64,000 bases of DNA from Pantoea sp. AS-PWVM4 (GTDB taxonomy: Bacteria; Pseudomonadota; Gammaproteobacteria; Enterobacterales; Enterobacteriaceae), in NCBI RefSeq assembly GCF_000468095.1, contig NZ_ASZC01000007.1, positions 186,001 through 250,000 of the forward strand, given 5' to 3'. Both the position numbers and the translations under genes were made by a program. Each line of letters begins with the position of its first letter. Positions within the stretch are counted from its first letter, which is position 1. The notes under the pieces are model-generated. The model was not told the origin of the DNA, searched no databases, and worked only from the letters and a program-made list of their open reading frames with translations. Shown here piece after piece: positions 33,754 to 43,936 of the stretch.

Positions 33754-35211
33754 ATGCGAAATTCGATTCAGGGACCACTGTTACGTACCGGAAACAACTC
33801 GTCTTTTAAGGCGCTGGGGGAGACGGGTTATCCGGTGTTTAAGATGGCCTTTCAACTCCGTGAAGCTATTTACCGTCTTGATGCCGGGCGCGATTTAGCC
33901 CGCCATCTTGCCATCCCGCAAAATGAGCAAGGTGGCGATCGTACAGATTGGTACAGCAGCTTTGCAGGCGATGTCATTCCCTGGCGCAGTGCCACGGAAA
34001 GCGAGCGCGCCTCTGCACGTCAGCAGTTCACCGGATTCCAGATGGCGGTTCAGGCGTTGAGTGAGCAGATGCTGAACGCTGAGAACAGCGGTGCAGGCGG
34101 CGATCGGCGGGTATTCGCTCAGTTATTAAAATCCGTCGTTAACTTCCCCGATGATGATTTTCTTTATCTGGTTAACGGCGTGCTGGTGATCACCTTCTGG
34201 GGTTTTGTCCATCCAACAGGTGAGCAGAGCAACCCGATGCACTGGCTGCAACCCAGCTCAGTACCCGAGCCAAAAGCCGTCGCCCCCCTCACCCAGCCAC
34301 TGGCGCAAGCGGCTCCAACGGCTGTTCACACCGTTGAGACGGTGACACACACCCAACGGCGGAAATGGAACTGGCGATGGTTACTCTGGCTGCTGGTCGC
34401 CCTGCTGGCTCTGGCGCTAATCCTGGGATTACTGCGTGGCTGCGTTCCGTCGCTTTCCCTGCCGGGACTGCCGAAATTATCCGCTGAGAATAACCATAGC
34501 GAACCGGTCGGCAACCTGGACAACAGCCAAAACGTGGCGGTCAATCCTTCAGCCAACTCCGGCTCTCCTGTTGCGGGGAGTACGGATGCGACCAGCAGTG
34601 GAGCAGTGGCGAGCAGCGCTGAGGTGAATCAAACCGGTACAGGGGGTGTCGATGAGCCGCCGATGGCGGATACCTCCACATCAGATGCACCGGCGCTGCC
34701 GGACACCCGTGAGCTGCCAGCACCTGATTCCGCCGCGACAACTACACCACCCGTGATGCCAGAACCACAAAACGTTGAGCCGCAAAATCCTGCGGTCACG
34801 CCCAATAGCGTGCCCCCCGTCCAACCCGTGCAGGGTCAACCACTGACGCTTCCTGGTACGTTACCTGATGGACCTGCGCAGTTTCTGAACGGGCAGTGGC
34901 GAGTCAACGGCGGAATCCAGGACAAACTCACCGGCCGTCCGTTGCAGTTGCAATACAACTTCAAACAAGGCGAAGGCACCGTCAGCGTCCGTCAGTCCAA
35001 TGGCGTCACCTGTACCGGTGCGGCTAAAGGCAATGTGCAACAAGGCGCGCTCAATATTACAAATCCTGAGCAGATGAAGTGTACCGATGACTCAAACTTT
35101 ATTGGCCCAACCATAGAGTGCAAAGCGCCCGCGGCTGGTCACACCGATTGTGTCGGCAAGAATGAGGGAGATAAAACCTTCCCCATTCGTATGCTGCAAA
35201 CCCATTCTTAA
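33754..35211 (+). CDS. srfA: SrfA family protein
   Basis: 485 residues. Cytoplasmic N-domain of about 205 residues (LRTGNNSSFKALGETGYPVF at the start), one membrane span (WLLWLLVALLALALILGLL, about 209-228), a long disordered Pro/Ser/Ala linker (about 240-375) and a C-terminal periplasmic domain (PAQFLNGQWRVNGGIQDKLT to CVGKNEGDKTFPIRML) with four Cys. Length, topology and position directly before srfB fit SrfA of the Salmonella srfABC locus, described there as SsrB-regulated and virulence-associated. Start follows CAAGG with 8-nt spacing. Confidence 0.72.
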   Translation: MRNSIQGPLLRTGNNSSFKALGETGYPVFKMAFQLREAIYRLDAGRDLARHLAIPQNEQGGDRTDWYSSFAGDVIPWRSATESERASARQQFTGFQMAVQALSEQMLNAENSGAGGDRRVFAQLLKSVVNFPDDDFLYLVNGVLVITFWGFVHPTGEQSNPMHWLQPSSVPEPKAVAPLTQPLAQAAPTAVHTVETVTHTQRRKWNWRWLLWLLVALLALALILGLLRGCVPSLSLPGLPKLSAENNHSEPVGNLDNSQNVAVNPSANSGSPVAGSTDATSSGAVASSAEVNQTGTGGVDEPPMADTSTSDAPALPDTRELPAPDSAATTTPPVMPEPQNVEPQNPAVTPNSVPPVQPVQGQPLTLPGTLPDGPAQFLNGQWRVNGGIQDKLTGRPLQLQYNFKQGEGTVSVRQSNGVTCTGAAKGNVQQGALNITNPEQMKCTDDSNFIGPTIECKAPAAGHTDCVGKNEGDKTFPIRMLQTHS

Positions 35212-35227
35212 CAGGGACGAATAGATT

Positions 35228-38200
35228 ATGTTGCCTGAAATTGTTTCTTTTGATCGCCAGGTCACTCTGGTCGGCGACTCCGGAATTCAGTTTATGGATT
35301 TCGGTTTGACCTTCAAACGCCAGACTGCCGGGACGGGCGAATTTGTCAAACTCGCCAACGGCGTACTGACACGTCTGATTTACAACGAACCGCGTGATTA
35401 CCATTTCTATCAGCCGACGCCAGACAAAATTGAGAAGGCGAAAAGCCAGTACGACATTCCTGTTGAGCAGAGCCTGAAACTGCTGGACAGCGTCTGGTTG
35501 CCGCTGCCCCTGTTCCGTTTTAGTTTGCCCAATATTTACCAGGAAGGCCCGCTGAACTGGGCGCGTTTTCGCCTTGTGAAACTGCCTGAAGTCGACCTGG
35601 ATGGTCACACGCACCGCATGACGCTGGCGATTGATACCCGCATCATGGCTAAACAACAATCGGCTGCGGATCTTAGCCCTAATCATGAAGATGTGAATGC
35701 CGGTGCGACCTTTGCAGTAGCCACTGCCACTTACGCGCTCAACTGGTACTTAACCCAGGAGTGGGTCAAAGATTGGCTGGTCGATGTCTTTAATGAAGCC
35801 AGCAAAGGGCGGGATATTGACGATCGAGAGGAAGAGATCGCCCAGCAGTATCCGCTGGCGCACTACCTTAACCTGCTGTCCCTGATGGCAGAACCGCTTG
35901 AGGGCCTGCAAACCCAAACGGCAGCCTCTATCGCGATACCCCAGTTTAAAGTGATTGCCAATCGTGAAGTGAACGCCATTAAACCGATCCCGGTCGATCT
36001 GATTCTTGATGTGGGTAACTCCCGCACCTGCGGCATTTTGATTGAAGATCACGGGCAGTCAGGATCCGGCCTGATGCACAACTACGTGCTGAAGCTGCGC
36101 GACCTTAGCACACCTGAACATATCTATATCGACCCGTTTGAAAGTAAGGTGGAGTTCGCCCAGGCCTTTTTTGGCAAAGACCTTTATTCCGTGCGAAGCG
36201 GTCGCCACGATGCTTTCCAGTGGCCAACCATCGCCCGCATTGGGGGTGAAGCCAGTCGCTTAGCGTCACGCCGCCGGGGGAGCGAGGGTTCTACCGGGCT
36301 TTCCAGCCCTAAACGCTATCTCTGGGATGAGAAATTTTATGGTCAGGGCTGGCGCTTTAACGGCAGCTCATTGCAGGAAACCAATCCCCTTGCCACTGCC
36401 GCTCCTTTTGCCAATTTAATTAATGAGAAAGGCGATGCCCTGCATACCATCGAGGATGAGATGGATCGCATCCCGGTGTTCACACCACGCTATTCCCGCA
36501 GCTCACTGATGACCTTTATGTTGGCGGAAGTGTTAACGCAAGCCATCAGCCAGATCAACAGTCCCGAGCAACGTATTCGTGAAGGCCATGCCGGTCTTCC
36601 GCGTCAACTTCGCCACATCATCCTGACGGTCCCACCGGGTATGCCGATGGCGGAACGCTGCATTCTTGATGGAAGAATGCGTCAGGCCGTGGGCCTGGTA
36701 TGGAAATCACTGCGCTGGCATGCGGGTGAGAATGATCCTTATATTGATGAGAAGGAAGAACACAGCAAGGGCAACATCAAGATCCCACTGCCAAAAATCC
36801 GTGTCGAGTGGGATGAAGCGTCCTGTGCTCAACTGGTGTACCTGTACACCGAGATCAATCAGAACTTCGCCGGTCATCCGGAAGTCTTTTTCAATACGCT
36901 TGGCCGCCCGGACCGTCAGGATCGGGAAACCCTCACCATTGCATCAATTGATATCGGCGGCGGCACAACAGACCTGGTTATCACCGATTACCGCCTGGAT
37001 CGCAATGGCGTGACCGGCGGTGGCGCCAACGTGCATATCATCCCCCACCAGCGATTCCGCGATAGCTTCAAAATTGCCGGGGATGACATTCTGCTCGACG
37101 TTATTCAGTCGTACGTATTACCGGCTTTCGAGCTGGCGCTGCGTGAAGCGAATGTACGTTCGGTAGATACGTTGCTGTCCCAACTGTGCGGTTCACAAAA
37201 TATCAGTGCCGCCGAAGCGGTTCTGCGCCAGCAACTGACCCTGCAAGTGTTTGTGCCACTGGCGCTGCACCTCCTTGCCCGCTATGAGCAATATGATCCG
37301 CAGAATGAGCAAACCTATCAGCTGATCAATCAGCGCGTCGGTGAATTACTGCCCGCGAACAGCATCAGTGACGAGGTTGATAGTTTTGTACGTCGTGAAG
37401 TGAAAAAGGCGGGAGGCATAGAGGATTTCAAACTCGCGGATATTGCCCTCAATATCACGCTGACGAAAATGCACACCGATATGTGCTCAGGCAAATTCAA
37501 CATCGACAAAGTGCTGACCGCGCTGTGCGAAGTGTTGTCCTGTTACCAGTGTGACCTGCTGCTGCTGACCGGGCGACCGTCGCAGCTGCCAGGGATTCAG
37601 GCGATTGTCCGTCGCAACCTGCCGTTACCTCCAGGACGCATTCTGGCGTTGCATGGTTACCAGACCGGCACCTGGTATCCGTTCCATAAAAACGGTCATA
37701 TTCACGATCCCAAAAGTACCGCCTCGGTGGGTGCGATGCTGTCGCAATTATGCGCGAACCACAGTATTCCCAACTTCCATTTCCGTATCTCGGCGTTGAA
37801 ACCGTATTCCACCATTCGCCATATCGGCACCATAGATATGGATAACCTGATCCACGATGCCGACGTTATCTACCGTGATATCAAATCTGAAGACGGACAA
37901 ATCATCCTGCCGGTGTTTATGAATGATGAGGGTGAAGCAACCACCGCAAGCATCGTGATGCGCGGCGACCTGCGCCTGGGTTATCGCCAGTTGGACGCAG
38001 AGCGCTGGTCTGCATCCCCCTTATATACGCTGCGGTTCACCGAGTCTGGGCGTGAAAATTTCTCTAAAGCGAAATCCATCGACAGCGGCTCTCCGTATCT
38101 CAAAGTCAGGTTGACGATTGATAAAGGTAAGGCTGCGCAAAAATTAGGGCTGATCAGCGATCGTCTGACCATTGCTGATGTCAGCAGCAACACCGACCGA

Positions 38201-38302
38201 TCTTTCGGCAAGAAAGATGTCGAGCTGGAACTCAATACCATGCCCGATACAGGACTCATTGACAGCCGACACTGGCTCGATAGCGGGAGCGTAAAAAAAT
38301 AA
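35228..38302 (+). CDS. srfB: SrfB family protein, Hsp70/actin-like ATPase
   Basis: 1024 residues, the usual SrfB length. Two ATPase-fold phosphate loops are visible: IPVDLILDVGNSRTCGILIE with Asp261 and Gly263 (phosphate-1), and ASIDIGGGTTDLVITDY with Asp575 and GGGTTD (phosphate-2), plus the adenosine-type segment LLLLTGRPSQLPGIQAIVRR near 785. These are the Hsp70/actin/FtsA superfamily motifs, so SrfB probably binds and hydrolyses ATP and may assemble or remodel a partner. No signal peptide or membrane span; cytoplasmic. Stop overlaps the srfC start by 1 nt (TAATG). Confidence 0.9.
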   Translation: MLPEIVSFDRQVTLVGDSGIQFMDFGLTFKRQTAGTGEFVKLANGVLTRLIYNEPRDYHFYQPTPDKIEKAKSQYDIPVEQSLKLLDSVWLPLPLFRFSLPNIYQEGPLNWARFRLVKLPEVDLDGHTHRMTLAIDTRIMAKQQSAADLSPNHEDVNAGATFAVATATYALNWYLTQEWVKDWLVDVFNEASKGRDIDDREEEIAQQYPLAHYLNLLSLMAEPLEGLQTQTAASIAIPQFKVIANREVNAIKPIPVDLILDVGNSRTCGILIEDHGQSGSGLMHNYVLKLRDLSTPEHIYIDPFESKVEFAQAFFGKDLYSVRSGRHDAFQWPTIARIGGEASRLASRRRGSEGSTGLSSPKRYLWDEKFYGQGWRFNGSSLQETNPLATAAPFANLINEKGDALHTIEDEMDRIPVFTPRYSRSSLMTFMLAEVLTQAISQINSPEQRIREGHAGLPRQLRHIILTVPPGMPMAERCILDGRMRQAVGLVWKSLRWHAGENDPYIDEKEEHSKGNIKIPLPKIRVEWDEASCAQLVYLYTEINQNFAGHPEVFFNTLGRPDRQDRETLTIASIDIGGGTTDLVITDYRLDRNGVTGGGANVHIIPHQRFRDSFKIAGDDILLDVIQSYVLPAFELALREANVRSVDTLLSQLCGSQNISAAEAVLRQQLTLQVFVPLALHLLARYEQYDPQNEQTYQLINQRVGELLPANSISDEVDSFVRREVKKAGGIEDFKLADIALNITLTKMHTDMCSGKFNIDKVLTALCEVLSCYQCDLLLLTGRPSQLPGIQAIVRRNLPLPPGRILALHGYQTGTWYPFHKNGHIHDPKSTASVGAMLSQLCANHSIPNFHFRISALKPYSTIRHIGTIDMDNLIHDADVIYRDIKSEDGQIILPVFMNDEGEATTASIVMRGDLRLGYRQLDAERWSASPLYTLRFTESGRENFSKAKSIDSGSPYLKVRLTIDKGKAAQKLGLISDRLTIADVSSNTDRSFGKKDVELELNTMPDTGLIDSRHWLDSGSVKK

Positions 38303-40995
38303 TGAACAACGAACAAACTACTCTTCAACAAGGATGGGCGGCTATCGCCCGGGGCTGTCAGGATGCGCTGGGCTGGGTGGACAATGTCCGCACCGGCTCT
38401 CGTCGCCTGGACACAGAAGCCGACCAACTGAATCTGAGTTTGCTGCGTACCCGTAATCTGGCGAACAGCCTCTCTCAGGTTTCTGGCACGCCAATGACGG
38501 TAGGCTTCTTCGGCATCTCTCAGGCCGGTAAGTCTTATCTTATCTCTTCAGTAGCCGCAGGTAGCAATGGCGAACTGAAAGCACGCTATGGCACCCGGGT
38601 GGTGGACTTTATCAAAGAGGTCAATCCGGTTGGTGGAGGGAAAGAGGCGACCGGTCTGGTCACGCGCTTTACCCGATACGCGCCCGAAGCCCCGCAGGGC
38701 TATCCGGTTCCTTTGCGCCTGTTCAGTGAAATCGACCTGGCCAAGATCCTCGCCAATACCTGGTTCAATGACTTCAACCATGAAAATCTGACTTATCAGC
38801 TTGATGAAAACCACATCGAAGAACGCCTGCGACCTTTCCTGCAACGCGCAGGTCAGGCTGATGCCAACAATGGTGTCAGCAGGGAGGACGTTGTTGCCCT
38901 GTGGGATTACCTCAAAGATTCATTCAAAAAATCAGTAGAAAAGTTTGAGCATGCCTGGTGGCCGCAGGTGCTTAAAATCGCCCCCACCCTTACTCCCCAT
39001 GAGCGTGCAGACCTTTTTTCTCTGCTGTGGGGAGAACAACCGGAACTCACTGAAACATACCGTTCCCTGGCCCATGTGCTGGCAAAACTTAACCACGCAA
39101 AAATGGTGTTTGCCCCATTAGAAACGCTTACCGAGCATAGCAACGGCAGCATTATGAATGTCGACAGCCTGAATCGCCTCGGTTCAAGCCAGGATCGCAT
39201 GGTCGAGATACGTTTCTGGCAAGAGAACCAACAAACCGGTAGCGCCCACTTGTCACAAGCGGAGCTCGCGGCATTGACCGCGGAGCTCATTTTCCCGCTG
39301 GCAGAGGTCACGCCAAACAGCGTGATGGAACAGGTCGACTTACTCGACTTCCCCGGTTATCGCGGTCGCCTCAAACTTCTCGCCCTGAAAGATGCGGCTC
39401 AGTCGGGTAAAAATCCGGTATCGCAGCTGTTGCTACGCGGCAAAGTCGCCTATCTGTTTGAGCGCTACACCGATAATCAGGAGATGAATGCCCTGGTGGT
39501 CTGTGCCAGCTCGTCTAAACAAAGTGACGTCTCCGATGTGGGTCCGGTTCTCACCCGCTGGGTCGAGAAGACGCAAGGCAAAACGGCTGAAGAACGTGCC
39601 AGAAGTAAAGCTGGCCTGTTCTGGGCCATTACCATGTGCGATGTGCGCATCCAGGACAATCTGACGAAAACGGAGAGTCAGCTCAATGAAGCCTGGGAAG
39701 GCATGATACATATGACTCTGCTGGAACGTTTTGCCCAGTATGAGTGGTTGAAAGAGTGGTCACCGGGCAAACCCTTTGATAACTGTTTCCTGGTACGTAA
39801 ACCAGGCATAGATACGCCGTTCCTGAAGCTTGAAAATGTCCCAGGGCAGGAGAGCCTGAAAGAGGTGGCGATTACCGATCGCTACCAGGACATCATCGAC
39901 ACTATGGGGCGCGCCTTTGTCACCCGTCAAAATGTCCAACGCCATGTTGCTGCACCCAATGAGGCATGGCAGGAGATGCTCAAGCTCAACGATGGCGGCG
40001 TTTCTCGCCTGACCGGGGCACTGCGTGGCGTCGCCCACCTGACGTTTAAATTAGATCGCCTGCGTGAGCAACTGAAACAATGTCGCATCGAAACCGCAGA
40101 AAAACGCCTTGGCCGCTGGTACCAGCATGACGGCGACGGCCAGTTAGAAAAAAAACAAGCCATTGCCAAAGAACTGTGGCAGGGCTTAACCGCCAGCCCG
40201 CAGAGTTTGGGGGAGATGATCAGTCGTTTAGATCTGCCTTCCCATGAGCTGAACAATATCTATCTGAGCATTCGCGATCAGGATCAAGTGCCGCAAGTCA
40301 GCGAGGTTGAGCGTCCGCAAAACACCTTTGCTGCGAATCCCTTTGGGAGCAACCCGTTTGGCAGCAATCCTTTCGGTCAGGATTCGGTCGAGGAACAACC
40401 CTCCGCGATTGCACCCACGCCAGAACGCATCGGTCAGGATGACGAATTCGCTCATCAGGCCTTTAAAGCCTGGGTCGCGCATTTGAGAGAACTGTCGCAG
40501 CAAACCACGTATTGGCAGCAACTGGGGCTGAACAGTGAAACCATCAATTTGTTGTGTGAAGAGTTGATTACCGCAGCCACACGTCTGGACCTGGAAGGTA
40601 CGCTCAAGCGCGCGCTGGCAGGTCAGGAACAGGCGGGAACACGTCGGGAGCAGTTGCTGGCACGCCAGACGCAACGTGCTCAACTGGCGCTGCGAGACTT
40701 TATTGCCTGGTTTGGCTACCTCTCTTTGCCCGAAGCGCAAATCCCTGACAGCTACGTTGGCGAGAAAAAGAAAGTGTTTGCCCGCCAGGCCACGCTTGCC
40801 CGCGATGAATTGCCGCAACTGGCAGCGGTCGCGCCTCAACCGGGGATGGCCTATTTGGGCGACTGGCTCTCGGCATTAATGGCGCTCACGTTGAACAACG
40901 CCGGCCACAGCGCAACCAGTGATATCTCCATTGAACAAAATCAGCAACTGGGCCAGATCATCGGCCAAATGAAACAAGAGAACCCGTCATGCTAG
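38302..40995 (+). CDS. srfC: SrfC family protein, P-loop GTPase-like, with NPF repeats
   Basis: 897 residues. A P-loop GISQAGKS (71-78) after an N-terminal helical region, a switch-II-like DFPG (349-352, in VDLLDFPGYRGR) and a long helical C-terminal half resemble dynamin-like large GTPases. Residues 679-693 carry three tandem NPFG motifs in a low-complexity stretch (ANPFGSNPFGSNPFGQD). Cytoplasmic. Overlaps srfB by 1 nt and the next gene by 7 nt. In Salmonella SrfC is annotated as a putative virulence effector, but the operon context suggests a structural or motor partner of SrfB. Confidence 0.88.
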   Translation: MNNEQTTLQQGWAAIARGCQDALGWVDNVRTGSRRLDTEADQLNLSLLRTRNLANSLSQVSGTPMTVGFFGISQAGKSYLISSVAAGSNGELKARYGTRVVDFIKEVNPVGGGKEATGLVTRFTRYAPEAPQGYPVPLRLFSEIDLAKILANTWFNDFNHENLTYQLDENHIEERLRPFLQRAGQADANNGVSREDVVALWDYLKDSFKKSVEKFEHAWWPQVLKIAPTLTPHERADLFSLLWGEQPELTETYRSLAHVLAKLNHAKMVFAPLETLTEHSNGSIMNVDSLNRLGSSQDRMVEIRFWQENQQTGSAHLSQAELAALTAELIFPLAEVTPNSVMEQVDLLDFPGYRGRLKLLALKDAAQSGKNPVSQLLLRGKVAYLFERYTDNQEMNALVVCASSSKQSDVSDVGPVLTRWVEKTQGKTAEERARSKAGLFWAITMCDVRIQDNLTKTESQLNEAWEGMIHMTLLERFAQYEWLKEWSPGKPFDNCFLVRKPGIDTPFLKLENVPGQESLKEVAITDRYQDIIDTMGRAFVTRQNVQRHVAAPNEAWQEMLKLNDGGVSRLTGALRGVAHLTFKLDRLREQLKQCRIETAEKRLGRWYQHDGDGQLEKKQAIAKELWQGLTASPQSLGEMISRLDLPSHELNNIYLSIRDQDQVPQVSEVERPQNTFAANPFGSNPFGSNPFGQDSVEEQPSAIAPTPERIGQDDEFAHQAFKAWVAHLRELSQQTTYWQQLGLNSETINLLCEELITAATRLDLEGTLKRALAGQEQAGTRREQLLARQTQRAQLALRDFIAWFGYLSLPEAQIPDSYVGEKKKVFARQATLARDELPQLAAVAPQPGMAYLGDWLSALMALTLNNAGHSATSDISIEQNQQLGQIIGQMKQENPSC

Positions 40996-41978
40996 CTAAA
41001 ATTTTACCGTGCCAACCTTCAGAGCCGGGATTTGCACAATTGATGATTCGCCTGCGTGGCGAAGACGCCTTGCTGGCCAATCTGAACTTTACGTTGTGCA
41101 ACAACGAGCAGAATTACTTACAGCCTGACGGCCACTGGAGCCCGGAGCCACACTGGTTTACCATCAATGGCGGGTATGCATTCAATAATGGCAGCGGCTT
41201 CCGTATCGGCCCGGACATCCTTGACCCCCTGCTGACCAGCCCCAGTCAGGTGCAAATTCAGGCTAAGTTGGCCTCCGGTAAAACCCTGATCACCACACTC
41301 CAGTTGGCACGCGATGAGTTGTTCTCTTCTGGTGCCCGTGGGCAAACCGCCCACTACGGTGGCAGTAGCGTGTTGGATACACCGGACACCGCACCTGAAA
41401 CCGTTCCGGAGACTGAGGCCGAACCCACGCCTGATGAACCCATTCGCACACCCACAGCCGCGCGGCCCAAACGCAACACCTCTCTGGTTCCGATCATCAT
41501 CGCCGTGCTGCTGGTGCTGCTGATTGCCGCCGGCGCGCTCTGGTGGTTTATGGGACGCGACAACGCCACGCCACCCGCGGCAGCGAAACAACCGGAAGCC
41601 CCGGTAGTGGCAGAGGCAGCCAAAGCAGATGCTAACGCGTGTTCACCCGCCAACCTGACAAGTCAGACCGAGCTTGATTTTGTCCAAAACTGCGTACAAC
41701 AGAAGCTCGACAGTGACAAGTTGCTGGCCATCATTGAGGCAGCCAAACAGGCGAAGCAGTGCGGTGTGGCCCAGCGTCTGTACGCCCACAGTGCCCAGGG
41801 TGGTGATACCAGGATCGCGCTCGCCTATGCCGCTGAATATGATCCTCAGGGTCACCAGCCAAGCGAATGTTTCAAAACCCCGGACCCGGATACCGCTGCT
41901 TACTGGTATGAAACCGTGCTGCAAACCGATCCAGAAAATCAGAAAGCCAAACAACGCCTTGCGGAGCTGAGAAAATAA
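40989..41978 (+). CDS. bitopic membrane protein with C-terminal Sel1/TPR-like region (srf operon)
   Basis: 329 residues. N-terminal cytoplasmic beta-rich domain (1-115; FTLCNNEQNYLQPDGHWSPE), acidic Pro linker (GTPETEAEPTPDEPIRTP-like, about 128-160), one membrane span (VPIIIAVLLVLLIAAGALWW, about 168-187), then a periplasmic segment with paired Cys and Sel1-like helices (CGVAQRLYAHSAQGGDTRIA, AYWYETVLQTDPENQKAKQR). Third bitopic protein of the operon with the same N-in/C-out plan. Overlaps srfC by 7 nt and the next gene by 1 nt. Confidence 0.8.
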   Translation: MLAKILPCQPSEPGFAQLMIRLRGEDALLANLNFTLCNNEQNYLQPDGHWSPEPHWFTINGGYAFNNGSGFRIGPDILDPLLTSPSQVQIQAKLASGKTLITTLQLARDELFSSGARGQTAHYGGSSVLDTPDTAPETVPETEAEPTPDEPIRTPTAARPKRNTSLVPIIIAVLLVLLIAAGALWWFMGRDNATPPAAAKQPEAPVVAEAAKADANACSPANLTSQTELDFVQNCVQQKLDSDKLLAIIEAAKQAKQCGVAQRLYAHSAQGGDTRIALAYAAEYDPQGHQPSECFKTPDPDTAAYWYETVLQTDPENQKAKQRLAELRK

Positions 41979-43936
41979 TGACCAGACATTTTCTTCGGCT
42001 CGCCCTGCCGTTATGTTGCCTGCTTCTGACCAGCCAGGTGTTGGCAGCAGAGGGAGACAAACCTCTGCTACAGGAAGGCAAGAAAACCTTATTTCAAAGG
42101 GTTCTGACGACGCCAGGCTGCAAACTGGCAACGACGGCTGGCGATGATAAGGGCCAACTGCAACCCGCATTTAGCAGCTTTTATGTCTATCAAAAAGCGG
42201 ATGTGAACGGCCAAAGCTGGGTCAAAGTGGGGCCAGATAGCTATGGCAAAACCATTGGCTGGTTACCCCAGTCCTGCACCGTTGACTGGAAAATGCAGCT
42301 GACCCTGGCCTTTACCAACCCGGCGAACCGCGACCGGTTAGTGTTCTTCAAAGACAAGAAAAGCCTGGATGATATTCTCTCTGCGCCGGACCCCGTCTCA
42401 ATTGTTGCGCCGTTGCGCGCTCATCTCAAACGCGACGGCCATGCTGACGGTGTTTTAGCGCAAGAGCCGGAATACTTTGTTGATCTGCAAAAGCAGTTCT
42501 ACCTGTTGCCGATCCTCAGTGGCGAAGAGATCATGACAGAGAGTGGGTTTTATACACGCTTACTGAACGTCGCTTCTGTCAGCAAGGCAGACCCCAACGC
42601 GAAACAGGCCGATGACGTTAATCAGCTTAAAGGCTTTAATGCCTCGGTCGTTTTCGTCATCGATTCCACCATCTCGATGGGTCCGTATATCGATCGCACC
42701 AAAGAAGCGGTCAACAAAATTTATGACAAGATTAAACAGGAACACTTGCAGGATCAGGTTAAGTTTGGTCTGGTTTCCTTCCGCTCCAACACCAAAGCCG
42801 TACCCGGCCTTGAGTTCACCTCGAAGATCTTTGCCGACCCCAACCAGGTGAAGGACGGCAATGATTTCCTGCAAAAAGTCGCGGGCCTGAAAGAAGCCAA
42901 AGTATCCAGCTCTTTGGTTGATGAAGATGCTTACTCCGGCGTTCTTTCTGCAATCGACAGCATCGACTGGACGCCTTTCGGCGCGCGTTACATCGTATTG
43001 ATCACCGACGCGGGTGCCATTGATGGCAGCAACAAACTTTCGTCTACCGGGCTTGATGCGAAACAGCTGCGCCTGGAAGCCGGTAACAAGGGGATTGCGA
43101 TTTATACCCTGCATCTGAAAACCCCGTCAGGCAAGAATGACCATGCGAAGGCGGAAGGCCAGTACCGCGACCTGTCTAACTTTGACAGCACGCAGTCCAA
43201 TCTCTACCAATCCGTTGATGCCGGTGATCTGAAAACCTTCGGGCAACAGGTTGATACGTTGGCAGGTGCCATTACCGAGCAGGTCAAAGCGGCCTATATG
43301 GGCGATCCGGCCATCGGCAGCGCACTCTACTCTAAAGATGATGGCAAAAAGCAGACGCCCGAAGAGAAATTGCTGGGGGATACTGCCCTGATTGGTCATG
43401 CCATGCAGCTGGCCTGGCTGGGTAAAAAGAACGACACTCAGGCTCCGCTGGTGTTTAAGGCCTGGATCAGCGATCGCGATCTCATCAAGCAAAACATCCC
43501 CACCACTGACGTTCGTGTACTGCTGACCAAAGGGCAGCTGAGCGATTTAAGTGATGTGGTGAGCCAGATCCTGCAAGCCGCTAATGAAGGCATGATTTCG
43601 CCGAATAAAATGTTTGAGCGTCTACGTTCCGTTGCCGCCACTATGGGTGCCGACCCGAACCAGCTTAAGCAGCAGGATAACGCCAAAATCAACGATCTCG
43701 GCGTGTTAGGCGAATACCTGGCAGACCTGCCCTATCGGAGTGACGTGTTGAATCTTGATGAAGAGACCTGGAAAAGCTGGGATGGCTTGTCGCAGGAGAA
43801 ATTCATCCGCACGCTTTCCACCAAGCTGCGTTATTACCAGAAATACAATGCCGATGTTGACCGCTGGGTGGAGCTGGCCAAAGGTAGCGATCCACGCGAT
43901 CGCGTCTATCCGGTCCCACTGGAAATGATGCCCTGA
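41978..43936 (+). CDS. secreted von Willebrand factor A domain protein (srf operon)
   Basis: 652 residues. Signal peptide to VLA (about 1-23). N-terminal region with SH3-like feel (WVKVGPDSYGKTIGWLPQSC). vWA domain about 220-435: MIDAS start FVIDSTISMG (Asp229, Thr231, Ser233, a DxTxS variant), VKFGLVSFRSN, and LITDAGAIDG as the distal Asp. Helical C-terminal region of about 200 residues. Periplasmic, metal-dependent ligand binding expected. TGATG overlap with the ABC gene behind it. vWA modules typically act as sensors or assembly factors. Confidence 0.9.
   Translation: MTRHFLRLALPLCCLLLTSQVLAAEGDKPLLQEGKKTLFQRVLTTPGCKLATTAGDDKGQLQPAFSSFYVYQKADVNGQSWVKVGPDSYGKTIGWLPQSCTVDWKMQLTLAFTNPANRDRLVFFKDKKSLDDILSAPDPVSIVAPLRAHLKRDGHADGVLAQEPEYFVDLQKQFYLLPILSGEEIMTESGFYTRLLNVASVSKADPNAKQADDVNQLKGFNASVVFVIDSTISMGPYIDRTKEAVNKIYDKIKQEHLQDQVKFGLVSFRSNTKAVPGLEFTSKIFADPNQVKDGNDFLQKVAGLKEAKVSSSLVDEDAYSGVLSAIDSIDWTPFGARYIVLITDAGAIDGSNKLSSTGLDAKQLRLEAGNKGIAIYTLHLKTPSGKNDHAKAEGQYRDLSNFDSTQSNLYQSVDAGDLKTFGQQVDTLAGAITEQVKAAYMGDPAIGSALYSKDDGKKQTPEEKLLGDTALIGHAMQLAWLGKKNDTQAPLVFKAWISDRDLIKQNIPTTDVRVLLTKGQLSDLSDVVSQILQAANEGMISPNKMFERLRSVAATMGADPNQLKQQDNAKINDLGVLGEYLADLPYRSDVLNLDEETWKSWDGLSQEKFIRTLSTKLRYYQKYNADVDRWVELAKGSDPRDRVYPVPLEMMP

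Noticed and set aside
35099..35686. 195-codon frame antisense to srfB (and similar long antisense frames at 40228-40839 and 42560-43114)
   Set aside because: Antisense shadows caused by strong codon bias of the GC-rich srf genes; no starts with sites.
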